Source: Kitasatospora phosalacinea
Lineage (GTDB): Bacteria; Actinomycetota; Actinomycetes; Streptomycetales; Streptomycetaceae
DNA length: 53,541 bases
Reading direction: 5' to 3'
Assembly: GCF_000717185.1 (NCBI RefSeq)
Contig: NZ_JNYE01000048.1
Coordinates: 1-53,541 of the forward strand
In this document: piece after piece, positions 41,547 to 50,965 of the stretch
How the letters are laid out: each line of letters begins with the position of its first letter
Position numbering within the stretch: the stretch's first letter is position 1
The notes under the pieces: generated by a model
What the model was told of the DNA's origin: nothing
The model's input: the letters and a program-made list of their open reading frames with translations, nothing else
Databases searched by the model: none
Position numbers and translations under genes: made by a program

Positions 41547-42824
41547 CTACCACTTGCTCCACGGGACGGTCCAGCCGCTCCAGCCGTTGTCACCGGCGAC
41601 GGTCTGGCCCCTGGAGTTCTTGATCTTCACCACGTCCCCGACCATGGAGGACTTGAAGAACTTGCCGCCGTTGGAGCTGTCGCTGCCGCCCTTCGCGTCG
41701 GCCAGGCCGACGCAGCCGTGGCTGGCGTTGGACTTGCCGAAGGCGCTGCTCCAGTAGTTGCCGTGCACGTAGGTGCCGGAGGTGGTCAGGCGCATCGCGT
41801 GCGGCACGTCCTGGACGTCGTACTCGGCGCCCTTGACGTTGGCGACGGTGGCCGAGTTCATCCGGGTGACCGGCTCCTTGGAGGAGATCACCATGGTGCC
41901 GTTCCAGGACGGGTTCTCGTCGTTGCCCGCGGTGATCGGGACGACCTCGGTCCTGCCGCCGCCGTGGTCCACCGTCATGGTGTGGGCCGCCGCGTCCACC
42001 GTGGAGACCTGGTAGCGGCCGATGGTGAACGGCTCGTCCTTGTCGATGTCGCCGTACACGCCGGGGGCCACCTCGACGTTCTTCAGGCGGTACTTGACCG
42101 TCACCTTGGTGCCGGGCGCCCAGAAGTTCTCCGGCCGGAAGTCCAGCCGCTGGTTGCCGAACCAGTGGCCGCGGGCCACCGTGCCGTCGGAGCCGGTGAC
42201 GGTGACGCCCGCCTCCACCGCCTCCTTGTTCTTGATCGCCTTGCCGAACCGCACCGAGACGATCATGCCGACGCCGTAGGTGCCGTTGTCGGCGATGTTG
42301 TCGTTGGTCGAGGCGGTCTTCGCCGGGGTCAGCGTGGTGAAGCTGGTGGTCGAGGCGGCGACCAGGCCCGCCGAGTCGACCGCCTGCACGGCGACGCTGT
42401 AGGTGGTGCCGACGGCCAGCTGGCCGGTGGGCTTCCAGCTCAGGCCGTCGTCGGAGATCTTGCCCGCGACCGCCTTGCCGTTCTTGTCGGTCACCGCCAC
42501 GGAGGTGAGCTTCCCGCTCGCCACCGCGACCTGGAGGCCGTCCTTCGGCTGCACGTCGGTCGCGCCGTCGGCGGGCGTGACGGTCAGCTGCGCCGCCGAG
42601 GTCTTCGGGGCCGCGTCGGCCGTGGACCCGCCGCCGCTCCCGCCCCCGGTGGTGCCCGCGGTGGCGCCCGCGGTGCCCTTGGCGTCGGTCGAACCGCCGC
42701 CGTTGTCGTCGTTGCAGGCCGCGGTGCCGAGCAGCAGGACGCCGCCCACCAGCAGCGCCGTCGCGGACCGCCTGGCCCGCCGCCCGCGCCCCGTCACCGC
42801 TCCGGCCGTACGAACCGTCTCCAC
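41547..42824 (-). CDS. L,D-transpeptidase lipoprotein 2
   Basis: 425 aa from GTG 42824, preceded by GGGAGGGGAGCAGCGCG. Lipobox LGTAAC; then an Asp/Asn/Gly-rich linker. Same layout as its neighbours: Ig-like domains and YkuD with HGNYWSSAFGKSN and SHGCVGLAD. The C-terminus GWSGWTVPWSKW mirrors that of paralogue 1, which it resembles more than paralogue 3. Separate transcript from paralogue 1 judging by the hairpin and promoter-like DNA between them. Confidence 0.93.
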   Translation of the reverse strand: METVRTAGAVTGRGRRARRSATALLVGGVLLLGTAACNDDNGGGSTDAKGTAGATAGTTGGGSGGGSTADAAPKTSAAQLTVTPADGATDVQPKDGLQVAVASGKLTSVAVTDKNGKAVAGKISDDGLSWKPTGQLAVGTTYSVAVQAVDSAGLVAASTTSFTTLTPAKTASTNDNIADNGTYGVGMIVSVRFGKAIKNKEAVEAGVTVTGSDGTVARGHWFGNQRLDFRPENFWAPGTKVTVKYRLKNVEVAPGVYGDIDKDEPFTIGRYQVSTVDAAAHTMTVDHGGGRTEVVPITAGNDENPSWNGTMVISSKEPVTRMNSATVANVKGAEYDVQDVPHAMRLTTSGTYVHGNYWSSAFGKSNASHGCVGLADAKGGSDSSNGGKFFKSSMVGDVVKIKNSRGQTVAGDNGWSGWTVPWSKW

Positions 42825-42842
42825 CGCGCTGCTCCCCTCCCG

Positions 42843-42859
42843 GTATTCCCGGCGAATAC
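42843..42859 (-). promoter_or_regulatory. palindrome just upstream of L,D-transpeptidase 2
   Basis: GTATTC-CCGGC-GAATAC is a 6-bp inverted repeat ending 18 nt before the start codon, adjoining the RBS. It may be an operator or a small 5' UTR hairpin. Confidence 0.4.
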
Positions 42860-43015
42860 ACGTGCTGACGCCCGGGATCGGTTCCACCGGGTCGGCGTCG
42901 ATCCGGGCCCCGTTCCCGCTCTGCTCCGGTCGCGCGCGGTCAGGATAACCGGCCCGGTCGGGTGAAACTTCGGCGGGAGCCGGGTGCCGGTTCGGTGAAC
43001 CCCCGGCGGAGGCCG

Positions 43016-44209
43016 TCAGGAGCGGCGCAGGGCGCTGCCCGCGGTCCAGTGCGCCCAGTCCAGGTTCCAGCCGGAGAGGCCGTTGTCGGGGGCGACCCGG
43101 TCGCCGCGGGAGCCGCGGACCTCGACCACGTCGCCGGTGATGGTGTGGCGGTAGAGCCAGCCGGCCGGGGAGTCCGCGGAGCCGCCCTTGGCGTCGGGCA
43201 GGCCGATGCAGCCGTGGCTGGTGTTGGCGGCGCCGAAGACCGCGGGGTCGCTCCAGTAGTTGCCGTGGACGAAGGTGCCGGAGGCGGTCAGCCGCAGCGC
43301 GTGCGGGACGTCCTTGATGTCGTACTCGTCGCCGAGCCCGACCGTCCGGGAGTTCATCCTGGTCACTTCGAAGCGCTCGGAGACCACCATGGTGCCGAGG
43401 TAGGTGGAGTGCTCGGGGCTGCCGCCGCTGACCGGCAGGGTCCGCAGCACCCGGCCGTCCTGGCGGACGGTCATGGTGTGGGCGTCCAGGTCGACGGCGG
43501 CGACCAGCGAGCGGCCGACGGTGAAGTGGACGTCCTTGTCCTGGGTGCCGAGGTAGCCGGGCGCGCCCTCGACGTCCTTGAGCCGCAGCAGCAGGGTGAC
43601 CCGGGTGCCGGCCGGCCAGTAGTCCTCCGGACGGAAGTCGAGCCGCCGGTCGCCGAACCAGTGCGGGGCGATCTCCAACGGCGGGTCGGAGACGACGGCG
43701 ACCGCCCTCTCGACCGCGGCCCGGTCCGCGATCGGGTGCGAGAAGCGCAGCGAGACGGGCATGCCGACGCCGACGGTGGAGCCGTCCTCGGGGGTGAAGA
43801 AGCCGACGAAGGTGTGCTCGGGGGCGACGGTGGCGAAGCCCGCGTGCTGGACGGCGCGCAGGCCCGCGCTGTCCTCGGCGACGGCGTCCAGGGTGTACGC
43901 GGTGGCGGTGGCGAGCCGGTGGTCGGCCGTCCAGCCGGTGCGGTCGGCGGTGAGCGTGCCGGGGACGGGCGCGCCGCGGTCGTCGGCGAGCCGGACGGTC
44001 AGCAGCCGGCCGCCGGTGACCGACACCGCGACCCGGCCGTCCACCGGGACGTCCTGCGCGCCGTCGCCGGGCTCCAGCGCGAGCTGGGCGCGGGAGACCG
44101 GCGGGGCCGCGTCGCCGTCCGGGGCCCGGTCGCCGCCGGAGCAGCCCGCCAGCAGCACCAGCCCGAGCGCCGCCGCCCGCCGTGCCCAGAGCCGTACCGC
44201 GGCGCGCAT
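43016..44209 (-). CDS. L,D-transpeptidase lipoprotein 3
   Basis: 397 aa from ATG 44209 with GGAGGAC close upstream. Lipobox LAGC; mature N-terminus SGGDRAPDGD. Two Ig-like domains then YkuD with HGNYWSDPAVF and SHGCIGLPDAKG. More diverged than the other two, ending HWTAGSALRRS after WNLDWAHW. Divergent from glgX. A candidate GGAAC box lies in the shared intergenic region but its -10 is unclear. Confidence 0.93.
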   Translation of the reverse strand: MRAAVRLWARRAAALGLVLLAGCSGGDRAPDGDAAPPVSRAQLALEPGDGAQDVPVDGRVAVSVTGGRLLTVRLADDRGAPVPGTLTADRTGWTADHRLATATAYTLDAVAEDSAGLRAVQHAGFATVAPEHTFVGFFTPEDGSTVGVGMPVSLRFSHPIADRAAVERAVAVVSDPPLEIAPHWFGDRRLDFRPEDYWPAGTRVTLLLRLKDVEGAPGYLGTQDKDVHFTVGRSLVAAVDLDAHTMTVRQDGRVLRTLPVSGGSPEHSTYLGTMVVSERFEVTRMNSRTVGLGDEYDIKDVPHALRLTASGTFVHGNYWSDPAVFGAANTSHGCIGLPDAKGGSADSPAGWLYRHTITGDVVEVRGSRGDRVAPDNGLSGWNLDWAHWTAGSALRRS

Positions 44210-44428
44210 GCCGTCCTCCGTGTCCGCATTCGTCAGCTACCACCCGATACCGGACACAACGAGCGGTTCCGCCCGTCGGACACGACCGAATGGTTTCCGC
44301 ACCCGGCTCCGCTGGGCACATGATCGATCACGGTGCGTCACGCTGCCCGACCCGGGGTGACGAGGGCCGTCGGACAGGGAACAACCGGAAGAACGGGGAC
44401 GGGCCCCCGGATTGCTGGGAGGGTCGCC

Positions 44429-46630
44429 ATGACGGCGTGGCAGGAGCTGGGTACGGGCACGGCCCGGGAGGCGCGGTCGGCCGCCCGGTGGAACGGCTCG
44501 GCGCCCCGGCCCGGGGCCGCCCCGCCGTGGCCGGGCAGCTGGCAGCCGCTGGGCGCCCGGTTCCGCACCGACGCGGAGGGCGGCCGGGGCACCAACTTCG
44601 CGCTCTGGGCGCCGAACGCCGAGGCCGTCGACCTGTGCCTGTTCGACGAGCGCGGCCGGGAGAGCAGGCACCGGCTGACCGAGCAGACGTACCAGACCTG
44701 GCACGGCTACCTGCCCGGCGTGCTGCCCGGCACCCGCTACGGCTTCCGCGTCCACGGCCGGTGGGACCCGTGGACCGGCGCCCGGCACAATCCCGCCAAG
44801 CTGCTGCTCGACCCGTACGCCCGGGCGGTCGACGGCGGCTACACCGCCCACGACGCGACCTGCGCGGCCGTCCGCAACTGGCCCGAGCGGGACGTGGCGG
44901 ACACCGTCCGGGACGACCGGGACTCCGCGCCGTACGTGCCCAAGGCCGTGGTGGTGCACGACGACGACGACTGGTACGACGACCAGCGGCCGAAGACCCC
45001 GTGGGCCGAGACGGTGCTGTACGAGCTGCACGTGCGCGGCTTCACCATGCGCCACCCCGAGGTGCCGCCCGAGCTGCGCGGCACCTACGCGGGCCTGGCG
45101 CACCCCGCCGCGGTCGCGCACCTGACCCGGCTGGGGGTGACGGCGGTGGAGCTGCTGCCGGTGCACCACCACGTCAGCGAGGACCACCTGCAGGCGCGCG
45201 GGCTGGTCAACTACTGGGGCTACAACACGCTCGGCTACTTCGCCCCGCACGCGGGCTACTCGGCGAGCGGCAGCCGGGGCCAGCAGGTCGGCGAGTTCAA
45301 GCGGATGGTGCGGGCGCTGCACGCGGCGGGCATCGAGGTGATCCTCGACGTGGTCTACAACCACACCGCCGAGCAGGGCGTGATGGGCCCGGCGCTGTCG
45401 TTCCGCGGCATCGACAACGCGGGCTACTACCGGCCGGACCGCTCCCGCCGCGGCTACGCCGACTACACCGGCTGCGGCAACACCCTGGACACCCGCCGTC
45501 CGCAGGTGATCCGGCTGGTCACCGACTCGCTGCGGTACTGGGTCGCCGAGATGGGCGTGGACGGCTTCCGCTTCGACCTGGCCGCCGCGCTGGCCCGCGG
45601 CGGGGACGGCGTGGAGATGGAGCACCCCTTCCTGGCCGCCGTCTCGCAGGACCCGCTGCTCAGCCGGGTCAAGCTGATCGCCGAGCCGTGGGACGTCGGC
45701 CCGGGCGGCTACCAGGTCGGCGGGTTCCCGCCGCTGTGGGGCGAGTGGAACGACCACTACCGGGACACCGTCCGGGACTTCTGGCGCGGCGCCCGGCCGG
45801 ACGTGCGGGAGCTGGCGACCCGGCTCTCCGGCTCCTCCGACCTGTACCAGCGCGGCGGCCGCCGCCCGTACGCCTCGGTCAACTTCGTCACCGCGCACGA
45901 CGGCTTCACGCTGCGCGACCTGGTCAGCTACGACCGCAAGCACAACGGGGCCAACGGCGAGGACAACCGGGACGGCACCGACGACAACCGGTCCTGGAAC
46001 CACGGCGCGGAGGGCGAGACCGACGACCCGGCGGTCCGCTCGCTGCGGGTGCGCCAGCTGCGCAACCTGCTGACCACGCTGCTGCTCTCCAGCGGGGTGC
46101 CGATGATCACCGCGGGCGACGAGATGGGGCGCACCCAGGGCGGCAACAACAACGCGTACTGCCAGGACAACGGGACGAGCTGGCTGGACTGGTCGCTGCT
46201 GGACGACCCCGACTGGCGCTCGCTGACCGAGCTGACCGCCAAGCTGGTGCACCTGCGGCGGGCCCACCCGGTGCTGCGGCAGCGGGCGTTCTTCTCCGGC
46301 CGCCCGGCCGGGCCGGACGGGCAGCAGGACCTCGCCTGGCTGACCCCGGCGGGCCGGGAGATGACCGACGCGGACTGGTTCTCGCCCGGGCAGGCGCTGG
46401 CGATGCGGCTGTCCGGCCGGGCGATGTCCGAGCGCGACCCGCAAGGCCGGGAGGTCCGGGACGCCGACTTCCTGCTGCTGCTGAACGCGGCCGCCGAGCC
46501 CCGGCGCTTCACCCTGCCCGGCCCGCACGTCCCGGTGCTGGACACCGCGCTGGCCGGGCCGCCGGACGCGGCGCCGGTGACGGAGGTGCTGCTGACCGGC
46601 CGCTCGGCGGTGCTGCTGACGGCGGAGTGA
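44429..46630 (+). CDS. glgX: glycogen debranching enzyme
   Basis: 733 aa from ATG 44429, preceded by GGGAGGGTCGCC. CBM48 domain (GTNFALWAPNAEAVDLCLFD) then GH13 with VELLPVHHH, DVVYNHTAEQG, VDGFRFDLAAAL (nucleophile Asp), LIAEPWDVGP (acid Glu) and VTAHDGFTLRDLV. Hydrolyses alpha-1,6 branch points in glycogen limit dextrin. The longer open frame upstream of this start has no RBS and no homology. Confidence 0.96.
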   Translation: MTAWQELGTGTAREARSAARWNGSAPRPGAAPPWPGSWQPLGARFRTDAEGGRGTNFALWAPNAEAVDLCLFDERGRESRHRLTEQTYQTWHGYLPGVLPGTRYGFRVHGRWDPWTGARHNPAKLLLDPYARAVDGGYTAHDATCAAVRNWPERDVADTVRDDRDSAPYVPKAVVVHDDDDWYDDQRPKTPWAETVLYELHVRGFTMRHPEVPPELRGTYAGLAHPAAVAHLTRLGVTAVELLPVHHHVSEDHLQARGLVNYWGYNTLGYFAPHAGYSASGSRGQQVGEFKRMVRALHAAGIEVILDVVYNHTAEQGVMGPALSFRGIDNAGYYRPDRSRRGYADYTGCGNTLDTRRPQVIRLVTDSLRYWVAEMGVDGFRFDLAAALARGGDGVEMEHPFLAAVSQDPLLSRVKLIAEPWDVGPGGYQVGGFPPLWGEWNDHYRDTVRDFWRGARPDVRELATRLSGSSDLYQRGGRRPYASVNFVTAHDGFTLRDLVSYDRKHNGANGEDNRDGTDDNRSWNHGAEGETDDPAVRSLRVRQLRNLLTTLLLSSGVPMITAGDEMGRTQGGNNNAYCQDNGTSWLDWSLLDDPDWRSLTELTAKLVHLRRAHPVLRQRAFFSGRPAGPDGQQDLAWLTPAGREMTDADWFSPGQALAMRLSGRAMSERDPQGREVRDADFLLLLNAAAEPRRFTLPGPHVPVLDTALAGPPDAAPVTEVLLTGRSAVLLTAE

Positions 46631-46707
46631 CCTCCGCCGGGCCGCGGCCTGGCCGGTTCTCGCCGACAGGGGCAAAAAACCGGATGAGAAATGTCAGCGG
46701 GACGGCC

Positions 46708-46713
46708 TACCCT
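46708..46713 (+). promoter_or_regulatory. -10 element suggesting a leaderless transcript
   Basis: TACCCT lies 7 nt before ATG 46721, the usual Streptomyces geometry for a leaderless message. The proximal region has no Shine-Dalgarno for this ATG, while the in-frame ATG 46691 has only a weak one. No clear -35 is seen. Confidence 0.45.
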
Positions 46714-46720
46714 CTCGGCG

Positions 46721-48565
46721 ATGGCCGAGAACCAGACCCCCGCTCCGCCCACCCCCGCGGACCCGAACGAACCGCCCACAGGCGGCGCCCACGGTTCACC
46801 CGTACCGGTACCCCGGTCCGCGGTGCGCTCGCTGCTGCGCCTGTGGCCCTACGCGCGCGAGGCCCGCTGGCGGATCTTCGGCTCGATGGCCGCCGCCGGG
46901 CTCGCCTCGCTCAGCGCGCTGGCCGTCCCGGTCGTGCTGCGCCGGATCGTCGACGGCCCGGTCGCCGAGCGCGACCTGTCCGGCCTGTGGCCGCTGGCCG
47001 GGGTGCTGCTGCTGCTCGGCGTCGCCGAGGCGGTGCTGTTCGGCGTCCGCCGGGTGATCGTGGCCCGCCCGCTGGCCCGGGTCGAGACCAGGCTCCGCGG
47101 AGACCTGTTCGCCAAGCTCCAGCGGCTTCCGGTCTCCTTCCACGACCGCTGGCCCTCCGGCCAGCTGCTCTCCCGCGCCACCTCGGACATGTTCGTGCTG
47201 CGGCTGTTCCTGGCCTTCCCGCTGGTCTTCCTGGTCGTCAACTCCACGGTCTTCCTGACCGGCACGGCGCTGATGTTCGTGCTGGACTGGCGGCTCGCCC
47301 TGATCACCCTCGTCCCGGTGGTCCCGCTGCTGTTCTTCACCCGCCGCTTCGAGGCCGGGTACTCGACCGCCTCCCGGCTCGCCCAGGACCAGAACGGCGA
47401 CCTCGCCACCGTGGTCGAGGAGTCGGTGCTCGGCATCCGGATCCTCAAGGCCTTCGGCCGGCACCGCACCATGGCCGAGGAGTTCCGCCGCCACAGCGTC
47501 GAGCTGCGCGGTACCGAACTGCGCAAGGCCGGCCTGCTCGGCAACCTGTGGGCGGTCATCGTCGGCCTGCCCGAGCTCGCCCTCGGCGCCGTCCTGGCCA
47601 CCGGCGCCGTCCTGGTCGCGCACGACCAGCTCTCGGTCGGCACCCTGGTCGCCTTCCTGTCGACCGCGCTCGCCCTGCGCTGGCCGGTCGAGTCGCTCGG
47701 CTGGCTGCTCGGCTTCGCCGCCGAGGCCGCCAGCGCCGCCAACCGCTACTTCGAGGTGATGGACGAACCGGAGCCGGCCGACCCGCCGTCCGGCACGGTC
47801 CCCTCCGGGGACCGCGGCATCCGCTTCACCGGCGTCCGCTTCCGCTACCCGGACGCGCCCGACGGCACCCCCGACCTGCTGGCCGGCGTCGACCTGCACG
47901 TCCGCCCCGGCGAGACGCTCGCCCTGGTCGGCGCCACCGGCAGCGGCAAGACCACCCTCACCGCGCTGCTCCCCCGGCTGTACGAGCCCACCGCGGGCTC
48001 GATCACCCTGGACGGCACCGACCTCCGCGACCTGCCGCGCGAGCAGCTGCGCCGCGAGGTCGCCATCGCCTTCGAGGACCCCACCCTGTTCTCCGCCACC
48101 GTCCGGGAGAACGTCCTGATGGGCGCCCCCGGTGCGACGCCCGAGCAGGTCGCCGCCGCCCTCGCCACCGCGCAGGCCGGCTTCGTCGACCGGCTGCCGG
48201 ACGGCCTCGGCACCGAGGTCGGCGAGCAGGGCCTGAGCCTGTCCGGCGGCCAGCGCCAGCGCCTCGCGCTGGCCCGCGCCGTGGTCGGCGAGCCCCGCTT
48301 CCTCGTCCTGGACGACCCGCTCTCCGCGCTCGACGTGCACACCGAGGCCCTGGTCGAGCGCGCCCTGCGGCAGGTCCTGGCCGGCACCACCGCCCTGGTC
48401 GTCGCGCACCGCCCGTCCACCGTGCTGCTGGCCGACCGGGTCGCGCTGCTCGCCGACGGCCGGATCGCCGCCGTCGGCACCCACCAGGAGCTGCTGCGCT
48501 CCTGTCCCGCCTACCGGGCCCTGATGTCCGGCGAGCCCGAGCTGGAAGGGGCGCTGGCCCGATGA
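46721..48565 (+). CDS. ABC exporter half-transporter, degenerate NBD
   Basis: 614 aa from ATG 46721 (alternative ATG 46691, ten codons longer). A Pro-rich N-terminus precedes six membrane helices and an NBD with Walker A GATGSGKTT and signature LSLSGGQRQRLALAR. Walker B is FLVLDDPLSALD: the catalytic Glu is Asp. The Q-loop reads AFEDPTLF with Glu for Gln. Together with the next gene (ATGA overlap) it should form a heterodimeric type IV exporter. Substrate unknown. Confidence 0.93.
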   Translation: MAENQTPAPPTPADPNEPPTGGAHGSPVPVPRSAVRSLLRLWPYAREARWRIFGSMAAAGLASLSALAVPVVLRRIVDGPVAERDLSGLWPLAGVLLLLGVAEAVLFGVRRVIVARPLARVETRLRGDLFAKLQRLPVSFHDRWPSGQLLSRATSDMFVLRLFLAFPLVFLVVNSTVFLTGTALMFVLDWRLALITLVPVVPLLFFTRRFEAGYSTASRLAQDQNGDLATVVEESVLGIRILKAFGRHRTMAEEFRRHSVELRGTELRKAGLLGNLWAVIVGLPELALGAVLATGAVLVAHDQLSVGTLVAFLSTALALRWPVESLGWLLGFAAEAASAANRYFEVMDEPEPADPPSGTVPSGDRGIRFTGVRFRYPDAPDGTPDLLAGVDLHVRPGETLALVGATGSGKTTLTALLPRLYEPTAGSITLDGTDLRDLPREQLRREVAIAFEDPTLFSATVRENVLMGAPGATPEQVAAALATAQAGFVDRLPDGLGTEVGEQGLSLSGGQRQRLALARAVVGEPRFLVLDDPLSALDVHTEALVERALRQVLAGTTALVVAHRPSTVLLADRVALLADGRIAAVGTHQELLRSCPAYRALMSGEPELEGALAR

Positions 48566-50394
48566 GCACCGCCGTCGCCGAACCCGCCGCCGCGGAGGAC
48601 GACCTCCTCCCCCCGGCCGCCGACGACCAGGACATCCCCGTCCCGCCCGGCGCCCCGCGCGCCCTGCTGGGCTCGCTGCTCGCCCCGCACCGCCGCCGGA
48701 TCGCCGTCACCGTCCTCGCCGTCCTGCTCCAGCAGGCCGCCCTGCAGGCCGGGCCGCTGCTGGTCGCCGTCGCCATCGACCGCGGCGTCCCCGCCCTGCG
48801 TGACCACGACGCCGGGCCGCTGGTCGCCGTCACCGCCGCGTACCTCGGCTGCGCACTGCTCGCGACCCTGCTGCAGCGGGCGTTCATCCGGTCCGCCGCC
48901 CGGATCAACCAGGACGTCCTGCTGGACCTGCGCGGCCGGATCTTCCGGCACGCCCAGCGGCTCAGCCTGGACTTCCACGAGCGCTACACCTCCGGCCGGA
49001 TCATCTCCCGCGCCACCAGCGACGTGGACACCCTGCGCGAGCTGCTCGCCGAGGGCCTGCAGGAACTCCTGATGGTCTGCCTGTCCGTCGGCTACATCAC
49101 GGTCGTCCTGGTCGTGGTCGACTGGCGCCTCGGCCTGGCCGCGCTGGTCTCCTTCCTGCCGATGTCCCTGATCATCCGCTCCTTCCGGCGCCGCTCCCAG
49201 CAGGTCTACCGCCGCTCGCGCACCGTCACCGCCTCGCTCATCGTCCGCTTCACCGAGACCATGAACGGCATCCGCCCGGTGCAGGCGTTCCGCCGCGAGG
49301 CCGCCAACGAGGAGGCCTTCGGCGCCGTCAACCGGCAGTCCGCCACCGCCACCGCGGACGGCCTGCTGGAGATGGCCCGGTACGTCTTCCTCTCCCGGCT
49401 CACCGCCAACGTCTGGATCACCGGCGTGGTCGTCCTCGGCGCCTTCCTGGTCACCGACGGCAGCCTCGAACTCGGCGTCCTCACCGCCTTCGTGCTCTAC
49501 CTGCGCCGCCTGTACGACCCGATCGACCAGCTGGCGATGTTCCTGAACAGCTACCAGTCGGCGGCCGCCGCGCTGGAGAAGATCTCCGGCCTGCTCGCCC
49601 ACGAGCCGTCCGTGCCCGAGCCCGCCGAGCCCGCCGAGCTGCCCGCCGCCGCGGGCAAGGGCCGCGAGGTCGCCTTCCGCTCGGTCTCCTTCGCCTACGC
49701 CGACGGCAAGGAGGTCCTCCCGCCGTTCGACCTGCGGCTCCCCGCCGGGCGGACCACCGCCGTGGTCGGCGCCACCGGCGCGGGCAAGTCCACCCTGGCC
49801 AAGCTGCTCGCCCGCTTCTACGACCCCACCACCGGCAGCGTCGCCCTCGACGGCGTCGACCTGCGCGAGCTCTCCACCGACGACCTGCGCGCCGAGGTCG
49901 TGATGGTCACCCAGGAGTCCTTCCTCTTCTCCGGGACGGTCGCCGAGAACATCGCCGTCGGCAAGCCCGACGCCACCCGCGCCGAGGTCGAGGCGGCCGC
50001 CCGCGCGATCGGCGCCCACCCGTTCATCGCCGCCCTCCCCGACGGCTACGACACCGACGTCCGCAAGCGCGGCGGCCGCATCTCCGCCGGGCAGCGCCAA
50101 CTCGTCGCCTTCGCCCGCGCCCTGCTCGCCGACCCGGCCGTCCTGATCCTCGACGAGGCCACCTCCTCGCTCGACGTCCCCGGCGAGCAGGCCGTCCAGC
50201 ACGCCATGCGGACGGTCCTGGCCGGCCGGACCGCCGTGATCATCGCCCACCGCCTCTCCACCGTCGAGATCGCCGACCGCGTCCTCGTCATGGACCAGGG
50301 CCGCATCGTCGAGGACGGCACCCCCGCCGCCCTGATCGCGGGCGAGGGCCGCTTCGCCACCCTCCACCGGACCTGGCGGGACAGCCTGGTCTGA
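48562..50394 (+). CDS. ABC exporter half-transporter, canonical Walker B
   Basis: 610 aa. Six helices, then NBD with Walker A GATGAGKST, Q-loop VMVTQESFLFSG, Walker B VLILDEATSSLD with catalytic Glu, and H-loop IAHRLSTVE. The signature is ISAGQRQ rather than SGGQ. In heterodimers such as TM287/288 the degenerate site pairs one partner's Walker B lacking Glu with the other's altered signature, which fits here. Convergent with the SRPBCC gene, 11 nt apart, no terminator seen. Confidence 0.94.
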   Translation: MSTAVAEPAAAEDDLLPPAADDQDIPVPPGAPRALLGSLLAPHRRRIAVTVLAVLLQQAALQAGPLLVAVAIDRGVPALRDHDAGPLVAVTAAYLGCALLATLLQRAFIRSAARINQDVLLDLRGRIFRHAQRLSLDFHERYTSGRIISRATSDVDTLRELLAEGLQELLMVCLSVGYITVVLVVVDWRLGLAALVSFLPMSLIIRSFRRRSQQVYRRSRTVTASLIVRFTETMNGIRPVQAFRREAANEEAFGAVNRQSATATADGLLEMARYVFLSRLTANVWITGVVVLGAFLVTDGSLELGVLTAFVLYLRRLYDPIDQLAMFLNSYQSAAAALEKISGLLAHEPSVPEPAEPAELPAAAGKGREVAFRSVSFAYADGKEVLPPFDLRLPAGRTTAVVGATGAGKSTLAKLLARFYDPTTGSVALDGVDLRELSTDDLRAEVVMVTQESFLFSGTVAENIAVGKPDATRAEVEAAARAIGAHPFIAALPDGYDTDVRKRGGRISAGQRQLVAFARALLADPAVLILDEATSSLDVPGEQAVQHAMRTVLAGRTAVIIAHRLSTVEIADRVLVMDQGRIVEDGTPAALIAGEGRFATLHRTWRDSLV

Positions 50395-50405
50395 CGCACC
50401 GTCCG

Positions 50406-50855
50406 CTAGTGCCAGTTGCTGATCCGGACGTCGCGGGGCGAGGGCTCGCCCTCGCCGGTCTCGGCCAGCTTCTTGAGGCTCATCAGGTAGATCGCCCACT
50501 TGGTGCTGCAGTGGTGCATGAACTCCACCGGCTCCCGCCAGCCCTCGTGCCGGAACAGGACGATCGTGCAGTCGTCCTCCTGCCCGAGCTCGAAGACGAC
50601 CTGCGTGCCGATCCACTCCTCGGGGCCCGCGACGACCTCCCAGCGCACGTGCTCCGCGGGCCGGGCCTCCAGCACCTTCATGTCGAACCCGCCGGGCGGG
50701 AAGCGGAAGCGGACGACGCCGCCGGGGGCCGGGTCGCCGTCCGTGTCCTCCGTCCACCAGCCGGCCAGGCCCTCGACGGTCGTCAGGGCCTCGTAGACGG
50801 CCTCGGGGGTCGCCGTGACGCCGATCCTGTGCAGGATGTCCACCGTCTCGGACAC
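50406..50855 (-). CDS. SRPBCC/AHSA1-like protein
   Basis: 149 aa from GTG 50855 with GGAAGAG just upstream. Begins VSETVDILHRIGVTATPEAV, then VRFRFPPGGFDMKVLEARPA and the C-terminal helix VEFMHHCSTKWAIYLMSLKK. START-like ligand-binding fold of unknown ligand. Downstream of ArsR by 110 nt with a 7-bp hairpin (CGCCACC/GGTGGCG, 50899-50917) between them. Confidence 0.88.
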   Translation of the reverse strand: MSETVDILHRIGVTATPEAVYEALTTVEGLAGWWTEDTDGDPAPGGVVRFRFPPGGFDMKVLEARPAEHVRWEVVAGPEEWIGTQVVFELGQEDDCTIVLFRHEGWREPVEFMHHCSTKWAIYLMSLKKLAETGEGEPSPRDVRISNWH

Positions 50856-50965
50856 CTCTTCCTGGTACGGGCGCCCGCGGGCGGGCGCGGTTCGTCGTCG
50901 CCACCGGGGTGGTGGCGGCGTTCGGTCCGGTCGTGCGGTCGGTCGCGGCGGGCGGGGGTGCGGGG

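Noticed and set aside
44182..48561. Open frame continuous with the second ABC gene and crossing glgX and the first ABC gene
   Set aside because: Only the part from 48562 has homology and the coupled ATGA start; the rest is an off-frame reading of glgX and its neighbour.
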